Origin: Pseudorasbora parva
Taxonomy: Eukaryota > Chordata > Actinopteri > Cypriniformes > Gobionidae
Assembly: GCF_024679245.1 (NCBI RefSeq)
Contig: NC_090195.1
Location: 7,097,300 to 7,161,299 of the forward strand
Reading direction: 5' to 3'
DNA length: 64,000 bases
Position 1 is the stretch's first letter; each line of letters starts with the position of its first letter. Shown here one piece after another: positions 12,403-25,042 of the stretch. A program made the translations under genes and the position numbers. Below the pieces are notes generated by a model. The model was not told the DNA's origin and searched no databases. It saw nothing but the letters and a program-made list of their open reading frames with translations.

Positions 12403-15400
12403 CTATGGAGTGGCAACATCCCATAATGATACCCCAAAATGACCTTGCCAGTACTAATTATATAAACCAACCCCCATGTCTCTATGATTTTCTAATGCAG
12501 AGATCTAAACAGTTGCTAGGGTACTCTGTTTGGTTGCTATGGAGTGGCTTGGCAGCATCCCATAATGATTCCCCAAAATCCCCTTGCCAGTATGAATGAT
12601 ATAAACCAACCCCCGTGTCTCTATGATTTTCTGATGCAGAGATCTGAACGGTTGCTAAGGTACTCTGTTTGGTTGCTATGGAGTAGCTTGGCACCATCCC
12701 ATAATGATTCCCCAAAATCCCCTTGCCAGTATGAATGACATATACCAACCCCCGTGTCTCTATGATGTTCAGATGTGGAGATATACACTGTGGATTTGGG
12801 TTGTTAGGGTGCTTGATAATGGTTGCTAGGGAGTGGCTAGTAAGTGTTGAAGGTGATTTGTGATTGGCCGTTGATGCCCTGAGTCAATCAAACCCACCCT
12901 CATGTTTCTATGACACTCCTATCCAGAGATATAACTTTGATCTTTTTCAATGGAAGTCTATGGGATCGGTTGTTAGGGAGCTCTAAATGGTTGCTAGGGC
13001 GTGGCTTAATAACATCATCATGATCCTGAGATAGTGATTGGTTGTCTGAGTAGATTGGGCCCACCCCCTTGTCTCTGTGAGTCTGTGAAGCAGAGCTATG
13101 CTCAATACAAAATCCCTATGGGATTTACCATTGAATGAGAAACGCATGCGTTGCATGCGTTTCATGGGACGACCCTCCCCATGTTAAGTCTATGGGGTTT
13201 TTTGCGATTTTTGGGGAGCTCTAGCACCCCAGGGGTACAACTTACACCCCTTTGAGATGTGTGTTCTGAGAGATCCTATCAGGATCTTCAAATTTCGTAT
13301 AAGAGACGAGTGTTTTGGAATTCATCGTTCGGCGCTACGAGTGGTCGAAGTTTTCGCAATGTTAAGTCGATGGGACGTTTTGGCTACTTTTACGCCCCTG
13401 GGGCGCACACCGTACCCCCGATCCCTTAGCAGAGATATAGCACACCATTCCCGATGAGGACGCACCTTTTGTCAATTGCTTTGTTGGGTCTTTGACAAAA
13501 TCTCTGGGAGGAGAAGCGCGCCGAAATTTTTGTCCAGAAGGAAGAAGAAGAATAACTAGAAAGTACAATTCCTGAAGAAATTGTGAGTGGTGCTTGCCGT
13601 GGCAAAACTCGGGGCCCGGTTATTGCAAGAGACTGCAAAATCACCTTGCCAGTATGAATGATATAAACCAACCCCCATGTCTCTACGATTTTCAGATGTA
13701 GAGATCTGAACAGTTGCTAGGGTACTCTGTTTGGTTGCTATGGAGTGGCTTGGCACCATCCCATAATGATTCCCCAAAATCCCCTTGCCAGTATGAATGA
13801 TATATACCAACCCCCGTGTCTCTATGATGTACTAATGCAGAGATATAGGTCTTGCTAAACAGTTGCTAGGGTACTCTTTTTGGTTGCTATGGAGTGGCTT
13901 GGCAGCATCCCATAATGATTCCCCAAAATCCCCTTGCCAGTATGAATGATATAAACCAACTCCCGTGTCTCTATGATGTTCAGATGTGGAGATATACACA
14001 GTGGATTTGGGTTGTTAGGGTGCTTGATAATGGTTGCTAGGGAGTGGCTAGGAGGTGTTGAAGGTGATTTGTGATTGGCCGTCGATGCCCTGAGTCAATC
14101 AAACCCACCCCCATGTTTGTATGACACTCCTATCCAGAGATATAACTTTGATCTTTTTCAATGGAAGTCAGTGGGATCGGTTGTTAGGGAGCTCTAAACG
14201 GTTGTTAGGGCGTGGCTTAATAACATCATCATGATCCTGAGATAGTGATTGGTTGTCTGAGTAGATTGGGCCCACCCCCTTGTCTCTGTGAGTCTGTGAA
14301 GCAGAGCTATGCTCAATACAAAATCCCTATGGGATTTACCATTGAATGAGAAACGCATGCGTTGCATGCGTTTCATGGGACGACCCTCCCCATGTTAAGT
14401 CAATGGGTTTTTTTGCGATTTTTGGGGAGCTCTAGCACCCCAGGGGTACAACTTACACCCCTTTGAGATGTGTGTGCTGAGAGATCCTATCAGGATCTTC
14501 AAATTTCGTATAAGCGACGAGTGTTTTGGAATTCATCGCTTGGCGCTATGAGTGTTCAAAGTTTTCGCAATGCATTCTCGATGGGACGTTTTCGCTACTT
14601 TTTCGCCCCTGGGGCGAGCCCCGTACCCCCGATCCCTTAGTAGAGATATAGCACACTATTCCCGATGAGGACGCACCTTTTGACAATTGCTTTGTTGGGT
14701 CTTTGACAAAATCTCTGGGAGGAGTAGCGCGCCGAAATTATGGCGGAAGGAAGAAGAAGAAGAATAATAACTAGAAAGTACAATTCCTGAAGAAATTGTG
14801 AGTGGTGCTTGCCGTGGCAAAACTCGGGGCCCTGTTATTGCAAGAGACTGCAAAATCACCTTGCCAGTATGAATGATATAAACCAACCCCCATGTCTCTA
14901 CGATTTTCAGATGTAGAGATCTGAACAGTTGCTAGGGTACTCTGTTTGGTTGCTATGGAGTGGCTTGGCAGCATCCCATAATGATTCCCCAAAATCCCCT
15001 TGCCAGTATGGATGATATAAACCAACCCCCGTGTCTCTATGATGTACTAATGCAGAGATATAGGTCTTGCTAAACAGTTGCTAAGGTACTCTGTTTGGTT
15101 GCTATGGAGTGGCTTGTCACCATCCCATAATGATTCCCCAAAATCCCCCTGCCAGTATGAATGATATAAACCAACCCCCGTGTCTCTATGATGTTCAGAT
15201 GTGAAGATATACACTTTGGATTTGGGTTGTTAGGGTGCTTGATAATGGTTGCTAGGGAGTGGCTAGGAGGTGTTGAAGGTGATTTGTGATTGGCCGTTGA
15301 TGCCCTGAGTCAATCAAACCCACCCTCATGTTTGTATGACACTCCTATCCAGAGATATCCCTTTGATGTCTTTCAATGGAAGTCAATGGGATCGGTTGTT

Positions 15401-16070
15401 AGGGAGCTCTAAACGGTTGCTAGGGCGTGGCTTAATAACATCATCATGATCCTGAGATAGTGATTGGTTGTCTGAGTAGATTGGGCCCACCCCCTTGTCT
15501 CTGTGAGTCTGTGAAGCAGAGATATGCTCAATACAAAATCCCTATGGGATTTACCATTGAATGAGAAACGCATGCGTTGCATGCGTTTCATGGGACGACC
15601 CTCCCCATGTTAAGTCAATGGGCCTTTTTTGCGATTTTTGGGGAGCTCTAGCACCCCAGGGGTACAACTTACACCCCTTTGAGATGTGTGTGCTGAGAGA
15701 TCCTATCAGCCCCTTCAAATTTCGTGTAATATATGTGCGTGTTTGAGATCCTCGCTCGGAGCTACGAGGGGTCAAAGTTTCGCCCCATCAATCGTCTATG
15801 GCACTTTTGGGCTACGTTTGCACCCCTGGGGCACACACCGTACCCCCGATCCCTTATAAAAGTCATAGCACACCATTCCCGTATAGGTCGCCGACTTTGG
15901 CTATTTAGTGGTTGGGGTTTGACAAAATTTGTGTGAGGAGAAGCGCGCCGAAATACGTGTCCAGAAGAAGAATAATAATAATAACTAGAAAGTACAATTC
16001 CTGAAGAAATTGTGAGTGGTGCTTGCCGTGGCAAAACTCGGGGCCCTGTGGCATTTGTGATGCAAAAAAG
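12403..16070 (+). repeat. B-C tract 4 (type 2, type 2, type 1)
   Basis: Three B-C pairs with periods of 1211 and 1215 bp. The two type-2 C units (12763-13616 and 13977-14834) are followed by a type-1 unit (15196-16070). Apart from the absence of 48-bp repeats at the final C end, the tract matches 20365-24180 at offset 7963. Confidence 0.9.
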
Positions 16071-16588
16071 GCAAGCAACATGATGTTAGCATGATGCTAA
16101 CATGATTAGCAAGTTGTTAGCATGATGCTAACATGATTAGCAAGTTGTTAGCATGATGCTAACATGATTAGCATGATGTTAGCATGATGTTAACATGATT
16201 AGCATGTTGCTAGCATAATGCTAACATGATTAGCATGATGTTAGCATGATGCTAACATGATTAGCATGATGCTAGCAACATGATTAGCATGTTGCTAGCA
16301 TGATGCTAACATGATTAGCATGTTGCTAGCATGATGCTAACATGATTAGCATGATGCTAGCATGATGCTAACATTATTAGCATAATGCTAGCATGATGCT
16401 AACATGATTAGCATGTTGCTAGCATGATGCTAACATGATTAGCATCATGTTAGCATGATGCTAACATGATTAGCATCATGCTAGCAACATGATTAGCATG
16501 TTGCTAGCATAATGCTAACATGATTAGCATTATGCTAGCATGATGCTAACATGATTAGCATGTTGCTAGCATGATTAGCATGTTGCTA
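16071..16588 (+). repeat. Module D tract 4
   Basis: Copy of the tract at 6841 (offset 9227) and of the tract at 24181 (offset 8113). Confidence 0.92.
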
Positions 16589-16928
16589 GGCGGTTGCTAT
16601 GGTGTTCTGGATGGTTGCTAGGGCGTTGCTAGGCGGTTGCTAGGGTGTTCTGGGTGGTTGCTAGGGCGTTGCTAGGCGGTTGCTAGGCGGTTGCTATGGT
16701 GTTCTGGGAGGTTGCTAGGGCGTTGCTAGGTGGTTGCTAGGCGGTTGCTATGGTGTTCTGGGCGGTTGCTAGGGCGTTGCTAGGTGGTTGCTAGGGTGTT
16801 CTGGGTGGTTGCTAGGGCGTTGCTAGGCGGTTGCTAGGGTGTTCTGGTTGGTTGCTAGGCAGTTGCTATGGTGTTCTGGGTGGTTGCTATGACGTTGCTA
16901 TGTGGTTGCTAGGGTATTCTGGGTGGTT
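16589..16928 (+). repeat. Module A tract 5
   Basis: Copy of the minisatellite tract at 7362, with the same private variants. Confidence 0.9.
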
Positions 16929-19476
16929 GCTATGGAGTGGCAACATCCCATAATGATACCCCAAAATCACCTTGCCAGTACTAATTATATAAACCAACCC
17001 CCATGTCTGTATGATTTTCTAATGCAGAGATCTGAACAGTTGCTAGGGTACTCTGTTTGGTTGCTATGGAGTGGCTTGGCAGCATCCCATAATGATATCC
17101 CAAAATCCCCTTGCCAGTCTAAATGATATAAACCAACCCCCGTGTCTGTACGATTTTCAGATGCAGAGATCTGAACAGTTGCTAGGGTACTGTGTTTGGT
17201 TGCTATGGAGTGGCTTGGCACCATCCCATAATGATTCCCCAAAATCCCCTTGCCAGTATGAATGATATATACCAACCCCCGTGTCTCTATGATGTTCAGA
17301 TGTGGAGATATACACTGTGGATTTGGGTTGTTAGGGTGCTTGATAATGGTTGCTAGGGAGTGGCTAGGAGGTGTTGAAGGTGATTTGTGATTGGCCGTTG
17401 ATGCCCTGAGTCAATCAAACCCACCCCCATGTTTCTATGACACTCCTATCCAGAGATATAACTTTGATCTTTTTCAATGGAAGTCAATGGGATCGGTTGT
17501 TAGGGAGCTCTAAACGGTTGCTAGGGCGTGGCTTAATAACATCATCATGATCCTGAGATAGTGATTGGTTGTCTGAGTAGATTGGGCCCACCCCCTTGTC
17601 TCTGTGAGTCTGTGAAGCAGAGCTATGCTCAATACAAAATCCCTATGGGATTTACCATAGTAGGAGAAACGCATGCGTTGCATGCGTTTCATGGGAGGAC
17701 CCTCCCCATGTTAAGTCAATGGGGCAATTTTTCGATTTTTGGGGAGCTCTAGCACCCCAGGGGTACAACTTACACCCCTTTGAGATGTGTGTGCTGAGAG
17801 ATCCTATCAGCCCCTTCAATTTTCGTGTAATATATGTGTGTGTTTGAGATCCTCGCTCGGAGCTACGAGGGGTCAAAGTTTCGCCCCATCAATCGTCTAT
17901 GGCACTTTTGGGCTACTTCTGCACCCCTGGGGCGGACCCCGTACCCCCGATCCCTTAGCAGAGATATAGCACACCATTCCCGTATAGGCCGCCGACTTTG
18001 GCTATTTAGTGGTTGGGGTTTGACAAAATTTGTGTGAGGAGAAGCGCGCCGAAATACGTGTCCAGAAGAAGAATAATAACTAGAAAGTACAATTCCTGAA
18101 GAAATTGTGAGTGGTGCTTGCCGTGGCAAAACTCGGGGCCCTGTTATTGCAAGAGACTGCAAAATCACCTTGCCAGTATGAATGATATAAACCAACCCCC
18201 ATGTCTCTACGATTTTCAGATGTAGAGATCTGAACAGTTGCTAGGGTACTCTGTTTGGTTGCTATGGAGTGGCTTGGCAGCATCCCATAATGATTCCCCA
18301 AAATCCCCTTGCCAGTATGGATGATATAAACCAACCCCCGTGTCTCTATGATGTACTAATGCAGAGATATAGGTCTTGCTAAACAGTTGCTAAGGTACTC
18401 TGTTTGGTTGCTATGGAGTGGCTTGTCACCATCCCATAATGATTCCCCAAAATCCCCCTGCCAGTATGAATGATATAAACCAACCCCCGTGTCTCTATGA
18501 TGTTCAGATGTGGAGATATACGCTGTGGATTTGGGTTGTTAGGGTGCTTGATAATGGTTGCTAGGGAGTGGCTAGTAAGTGTTGAAGGTGATTTGTGATT
18601 GGCCGTTGATGCCCTGAGTCAATCAAACCCACCCTCATGTTTGTATGACACTCCTATCCAGAGATATAACTTTGATCTTTTTCAATGGAAGTCAATGGGA
18701 TCGGTTGTTAGGGAGCTCTAAACGGTTGCTAGGGCGTGGCTTAATAACATCATCATGATCCTGAGATAGTGATTGGTTGTCTGAGTAGATTGGGCCCACC
18801 CCCTTGTCTCTGTGAGTCTGTGAAGCAGAGCTATGCTCAATACAAAATCCCTATGGGATTTACCATTGAATGAGAAACGCATGCGTTGCATGCGTTTCAT
18901 GGGTCGACCCTCCCCATGTTAAGTCAATGGGCCTTTTTTGCGATTTTTGGGGAGCTCTAGCACCCCAGGGGTACAACTTACACCCCTTTGAGATGTGTGT
19001 GCTGAGAGATCCTATCAGCCCCTTCAATTTTCGTGTAATATATGTGTGTGTTTGAGATCCTCGCTCGGAGCTACGAGGTGTCAAAGTTTCGCCCCATCAA
19101 TCGTCTATGGCACTTTCGGGGTACGTTTGCACCCCTGGGGCGCACACCGTACCCCCGATCCCTTAGCAGAGATATAGCACACGATTCCCGTATAGGCCGC
19201 CGACTTTGGCTATTTAGTGGTTGGGGTTTGACAAAATTTGTGTGAGGAGAAGCGCGTCAAAATACCTGTGTGGAAGAATAATAATAATAAGTATGGTGGA
19301 GAACAATAGTGATGCCTTGCTAAAGCAAGCACCACTAATAAGTATGGTGGAGAACAATAGTGATGCCTTGCTACGCAAGCACCACTAACTAGAAAGTACA
19401 ATTCCTGAAGAAATTGTGAGTGGTGCTTGCCGTGGCAAAACTCGGGGCCCTGTGGCATTTGTGATGCAAAAAAGCC
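16929..19476 (+). repeat. B-C tract 5 (two type-1 C units)
   Basis: Matches 7702-10045 at offset 9227, then switches to the tail of the third C unit of that tract at the AAT/48-bp repeats (19272-19289). The result has two B-C pairs instead of three and two 48-bp repeats. Confidence 0.9.
19289..19386 (+). repeat. 48-bp repeat run, 2 copies
   Basis: Copies with loops CTAAAGC then CTACGC. They correspond to the second and third copies at 11326-11423. Confidence 0.93.
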
Positions 19477-20110
19477 AAGCAACATGATGTTAGCATGATG
19501 CTAACATGAATAGCATGTTGTTAGCATAGAATAAGCAAAATATTAGCATAATGCTAACATGATTAGCATGTGGTTAGCACGATGCTAACATGATTAGCAT
19601 GTTGCTAGCATGATGCTAACATGATTAGCATGATGCTAGCATGATGCTAGCATGATGCTAACATGATTAGCATGTTGTTAGCATGATGCTAACATGATTA
19701 GCATAGAGCTAGCAACATGATTAGCATGTTGCTAGCATGATGCTAACATGATTAGCATGTTGCTAGCATAATGCTAACATGATTAGCATGTTGCTAGCAT
19801 AATGCTAACATGATTAGCATGATGTTAGCATGATGCTAACATGATTAGCATGATGCTAGCAACATGATTAGCATGTTGCTAGCATGATGCTAACATGATT
19901 AGCATGATGCTAGCATGATGCTAACATGATTAGCATGATGCTAGCATGATGCTAACATGATTAGCATGTTGCTAGCATGATGCTAACATGATTAGCATCA
20001 TGTTAGCATGATGCTAACATGATTAGCATCATGCTAGCAACATGATTAGCATGTTGTTAGCATAATGCTAACATGATTAGCATTATGCTAGCATGATTAG
20101 CATGTTGCTA
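19477..20110 (+). repeat. Module D tract 5
   Basis: Copy of the second-subtype tract at 11514 (offset 7963), including the CATAGAATAAGCAAAATATT interior. Confidence 0.92.
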
Positions 20111-20364
20111 GGCGGTTGCTATGGTGTTCTGGATGGTTGCTAGGGCCTTGCTAGGCGGTTGCTAGGGTGTTCTGGGTGGTTGCTAGGGCGTTGCTAGGCG
20201 GTTGCTAGGGTGTTCTGGGAGGTTGCTAGGGCGTTGCTAGGTGGTTGCTAGGGCGTTGCTAGGCGGTTGCTAGGGTGTTCTGGGTGGTTGCTAGGCAGTT
20301 GCTATGGTGTTCTGGGTGGTTGCTATGACGTTGCTATGTGGTTGCTAGGGTATTCTGGGTGGTT
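20111..20364 (+). repeat. Module A tract 6
   Basis: Copy of the tract at 12148, including TAGGGCCTTGCTAGGC. Confidence 0.9.
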
Positions 20365-23300
20365 GCTATGGAGTGGCAACATCCCATAATGATACCCCAA
20401 AATGACCTTGCCAGTACTAATTATATAAACCAACCCCCATGTCTCTATGATTTTCTAATGCAGAGATCTAAACAGTTGCTAGGGTACTCTGTTTGGTTGC
20501 TATGGAGTGGCTTGGCAGCATCCCATAATGATTCCCCAAAATCCCCTTGCCAGTATGAATGATATAAACCAACCCCCGTGTCTCTATGATTTTCTGATGC
20601 AGAGATCTGAACGGTTGCTAAGGTACTCTGTTTGGTTGCTATGGAGTAGCTTGGCACCATCCCATAATGATTCCCCAAAATCCCCTTGCCAGTATGAATG
20701 ACATATACCAACCCCCGTGTCTCTATGATGTTCAGATGTGGAGATATACACTGTGGATTTGGGTTGTTAGGGTGCTTGATAATGGTTGCTAGGGAGTGGC
20801 TAGTAAGTGTTGAAGGTGATTTGTGATTGGCCGTTGATGCCCTGAGTCAATCAAACCCACCCTCATGTTTCTATGACACTCCTATCCAGAGATATAACTT
20901 TGATCTTTTTCAATGGAAGTCTATGGGATCGGTTGTTAGGGAGCTCTAAATGGTTGCTAGGGCGTGGCTTAATAACATCATCATGATCCTGAGATAGTGA
21001 TTGGTTGTCTGAGTAGATTGGGCCCACCCCCTTGTCTCTGTGAGTCTGTGAAGCAGAGCTATGCTCAATACAAAATCCCTATGGGATTTACCATTGAATG
21101 AGAAACGCATGCGTTGCATGCGTTTCATGGGACGACCCTCCCCATGTTAAGTCTATGGGGTTTTTTGCGATTTTTGGGGAGCTCTAGCACCCCAGGGGTA
21201 CAACTTACACCCCTTTGAGATGTGTGTTCTGAGAGATCCTATCAGGATCTTCAAATTTCGTATAAGAGACGAGTGTTTTGGAATTCATCGTTCGGCGCTA
21301 CGAGTGGTCGAAGTTTTCGCAATGTTAAGTCGATGGGACGTTTTGGCTACTTTTACGCCCCTGGGGCGCACACCGTACCCCCGATCCCTTAGCAGAGATA
21401 TAGCACACCATTCCCGATGAGGACGCACCTTTTGTCAATTGCTTTGTTGGGTCTTTGACAAAATCTCTGGGAGGAGAAGCGCGCCGAAATTTTTGTCCAG
21501 AAGGAAGAAGAAGAATAACTAGAAAGTACAATTCCTGAAGAAATTGTGAGTGGTGCTTGCCGTGGCAAAACTCGGGGCCCGGTTATTGCAAGAGACTGCA
21601 AAATCACCTTGCCAGTATGAATGATATAAACCAACCCCCATGTCTCTACGATTTTCAGATGTAGAGATCTGAACAGTTGCTAGGGTACTCTGTTTGGTTG
21701 CTATGGAGTGGCTTGGCACCATCCCATAATGATTCCCCAAAATCCCCTTGCCAGTATGAATGATATATACCAACCCCCGTGTCTCTATGATGTACTAATG
21801 CAGAGATATAGGTCTTGCTAAACAGTTGCTAGGGTACTCTTTTTGGTTGCTATGGAGTGGCTTGGCAGCATCCCATAATGATTCCCCAAAATCCCCTTGC
21901 CAGTATGAATGATATAAACCAACTCCCGTGTCTCTATGATGTTCAGATGTGGAGATATACACAGTGGATTTGGGTTGTTAGGGTGCTTGATAATGGTTGC
22001 TAGGGAGTGGCTAGGAGGTGTTGAAGGTGATTTGTGATTGGCCGTCGATGCCCTGAGTCAATCAAACCCACCCCCATGTTTGTATGACACTCCTATCCAG
22101 AGATATAACTTTGATCTTTTTCAATGGAAGTCAGTGGGATCGGTTGTTAGGGAGCTCTAAACGGTTGTTAGGGCGTGGCTTAATAACATCATCATGATCC
22201 TGAGATAGTGATTGGTTGTCTGAGTAGATTGGGCCCACCCCCTTGTCTCTGTGAGTCTGTGAAGCAGAGCTATGCTCAATACAAAATCCCTATGGGATTT
22301 ACCATTGAATGAGAAACGCATGCGTTGCATGCGTTTCATGGGACGACCCTCCCCATGTTAAGTCAATGGGTTTTTTTGCGATTTTTGGGGAGCTCTAGCA
22401 CCCCAGGGGTACAACTTACACCCCTTTGAGATGTGTGTGCTGAGAGATCCTATCAGGATCTTCAAATTTCGTATAAGCGACGAGTGTTTTGGAATTCATC
22501 GCTTGGCGCTATGAGTGTTCAAAGTTTTCGCAATGCATTCTCGATGGGACGTTTTCGCTACTTTTTCGCCCCTGGGGCGAGCCCCGTACCCCCGATCCCT
22601 TAGTAGAGATATAGCACACTATTCCCGATGAGGACGCACCTTTTGACAATTGCTTTGTTGGGTCTTTGACAAAATCTCTGGGAGGAGTAGCGCGCCGAAA
22701 TTATGGCGGAAGGAAGAAGAAGAAGAATAATAACTAGAAAGTACAATTCCTGAAGAAATTGTGAGTGGTGCTTGCCGTGGCAAAACTCGGGGCCCTGTTA
22801 TTGCAAGAGACTGCAAAATCACCTTGCCAGTATGAATGATATAAACCAACCCCCATGTCTCTACGATTTTCAGATGTAGAGATCTGAACAGTTGCTAGGG
22901 TACTCTGTTTGGTTGCTATGGAGTGGCTTGGCAGCATCCCATAATGATTCCCCAAAATCCCCTTGCCAGTATGGATGATATAAACCAACCCCCGTGTCTC
23001 TATGATGTACTAATGCAGAGATATAGGTCTTGCTAAACAGTTGCTAAGGTACTCTGTTTGGTTGCTATGGAGTGGCTTGTCACCATCCCATAATGATTCC
23101 CCAAAATCCCCCTGCCAGTATGAATGATATAAACCAACCCCCGTGTCTCTATGATGTTCAGATGTGAAGATATACACTTTGGATTTGGGTTGTTAGGGTG
23201 CTTGATAATGGTTGCTAGGGAGTGGCTAGGAGGTGTTGAAGGTGATTTGTGATTGGCCGTTGATGCCCTGAGTCAATCAAACCCACCCTCATGTTTGTAT

Positions 23301-24180
23301 GACACTCCTATCCAGAGATATCCCTTTGATGTCTTTCAATGGAAGTCAATGGGATCGGTTGTTAGGGAGCTCTAAACGGTTGCTAGGGCGTGGCTTAATA
23401 ACATCATCATGATCCTGAGATAGTGATTGGTTGTCTGAGTAGATTGGGCCCACCCCCTTGTCTCTGTGAGTCTGTGAAGCAGAGATATGCTCAATACAAA
23501 ATCCCTATGGGATTTACCATTGAATGAGAAACGCATGCGTTGCATGCGTTTCATGGGACGACCCTCCCCATGTTAAGTCAATGGGCCTTTTTTGCGATTT
23601 TTGGGGAGCTCTAGCACCCCAGGGGTACAACTTACACCCCTTTGAGATGTGTGTGCTGAGAGATCCTATCAGCCCCTTCAAATTTCGTGTAATATATGTG
23701 CGTGTTTGAGATCCTCGCTCGGAGCTACGAGGGGTCAAAGTTTCGCCCCATCAATCGTCTATGGCACTTTTGGGCTACGTTTGCACCCCTGGGGCACACA
23801 CCGTACCCCCGATCCCTTATAAAAGTCATAGCACACCATTCCCGTATAGGTCGCCGACTTTGGCTATTTAGTGGTTGGGGTTTGACAAAATTTGTGTGAG
23901 GAGAAGCGCGCCGAAATACGTGTCCAGAAGAAGAATAATAATAATAATAAGTATGGTGGAGAACAATAGTGATGCCTTGCTACGCAAGCACCACTAATAA
24001 GTATGGTGGAGAACAATAGTGATGCCTTGCTACGCAAGCACCACTAATAAGTATGGTGGAGAACAATAGTGATGCCTTGCTACGCAAGCACCACTAACTA
24101 GAAAGTACAATTCCTGAAGAAATTGTGAGTGGTGCTTGCCGTGGCAAAACTCGGGGCCCTGTGGCATTTGTGATGCAAAA
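20365..24180 (+). repeat. B-C tract 6 (type 2, type 2, type 1)
   Basis: Copy of 12403-16070 at offset 7963. At the final C end three 48-bp repeats are present here and absent there, a 150-bp difference that moves the offset to 8113. Confidence 0.9.
23949..24095 (+). repeat. 48-bp repeat run, 3 copies
   Basis: Three copies, all with the CTACGC loop, so they are more homogeneous than the 11276 run. Confidence 0.93.
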
Positions 24181-24701
24181 AAGGCAAGCAACATGATGTT
24201 AGCATGATGCTAACATGATTAGCAAGTTGTTAGCATGATGCTAACATGATTAGCAAGTTGTTAGCATGATGCTAACATGATTAGCATGATGTTAGCATGA
24301 TGTTAACATGATTAGCATGTTGCTAGCATAATGCTAACATGATTAGCATGATGTTAGCATGATGCTAACATGATTAGCATGATGCTAGCAACATGATTAG
24401 CATGTTGCTAGCATGATGCTAACATGATTAGCATGTTGCTAGCATGATGCTAACATGATTAGCATGATGCTAGCATGATGCTAACATTATTAGCATAATG
24501 CTAGCATGATGCTAACATGATTAGCATGTTGCTAGCATGATGCTAACATGATTAGCATCATGTTAGCATGATGCTAACATGATTAGCATCATGCTAGCAA
24601 CATGATTAGCATGTTGCTAGCATAATGCTAACATGATTAGCATTATGCTAGCATGATGCTAACATGATTAGCATGTTGCTAGCATGATTAGCATGTTGCT
24701 A
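24181..24701 (+). repeat. Module D tract 6
   Basis: Third copy of the tract at 6841 (offset 17340). The lines I compared are identical. Confidence 0.92.
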
Positions 24702-25042
24702 GGCGGTTGCTATGGTGTTCTGGATGGTTGCTAGGGCGTTGCTAGGCGGTTGCTAGGGTGTTCTGGGTGGTTGCTAGGGCGTTGCTAGGCGGTTGCTAGG
24801 CGGTTGCTATGGTGTTCTGGGAGGTTGCTAGGGCGTTGCTAGGTGGTTGCTAGGCGGTTGCTATGGTGTTCTGGGCGGTTGCTAGGGCGTTGCTAGGTGG
24901 TTGCTAGGGTGTTCTGGGTGGTTGCTAGGGCGTTGCTAGGCGGTTGCTAGGGTGTTCTGGTTGGTTGCTAGGCAGTTGCTATGGTGTTCTGGGTGGTTGC
25001 TATGACGTTGCTATGTGGTTGCTAGGGTATTCTGGGTGGTTG
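24702..25042 (+). repeat. Module A tract 7
   Basis: Third copy of the tract at 7362. Confidence 0.9.
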
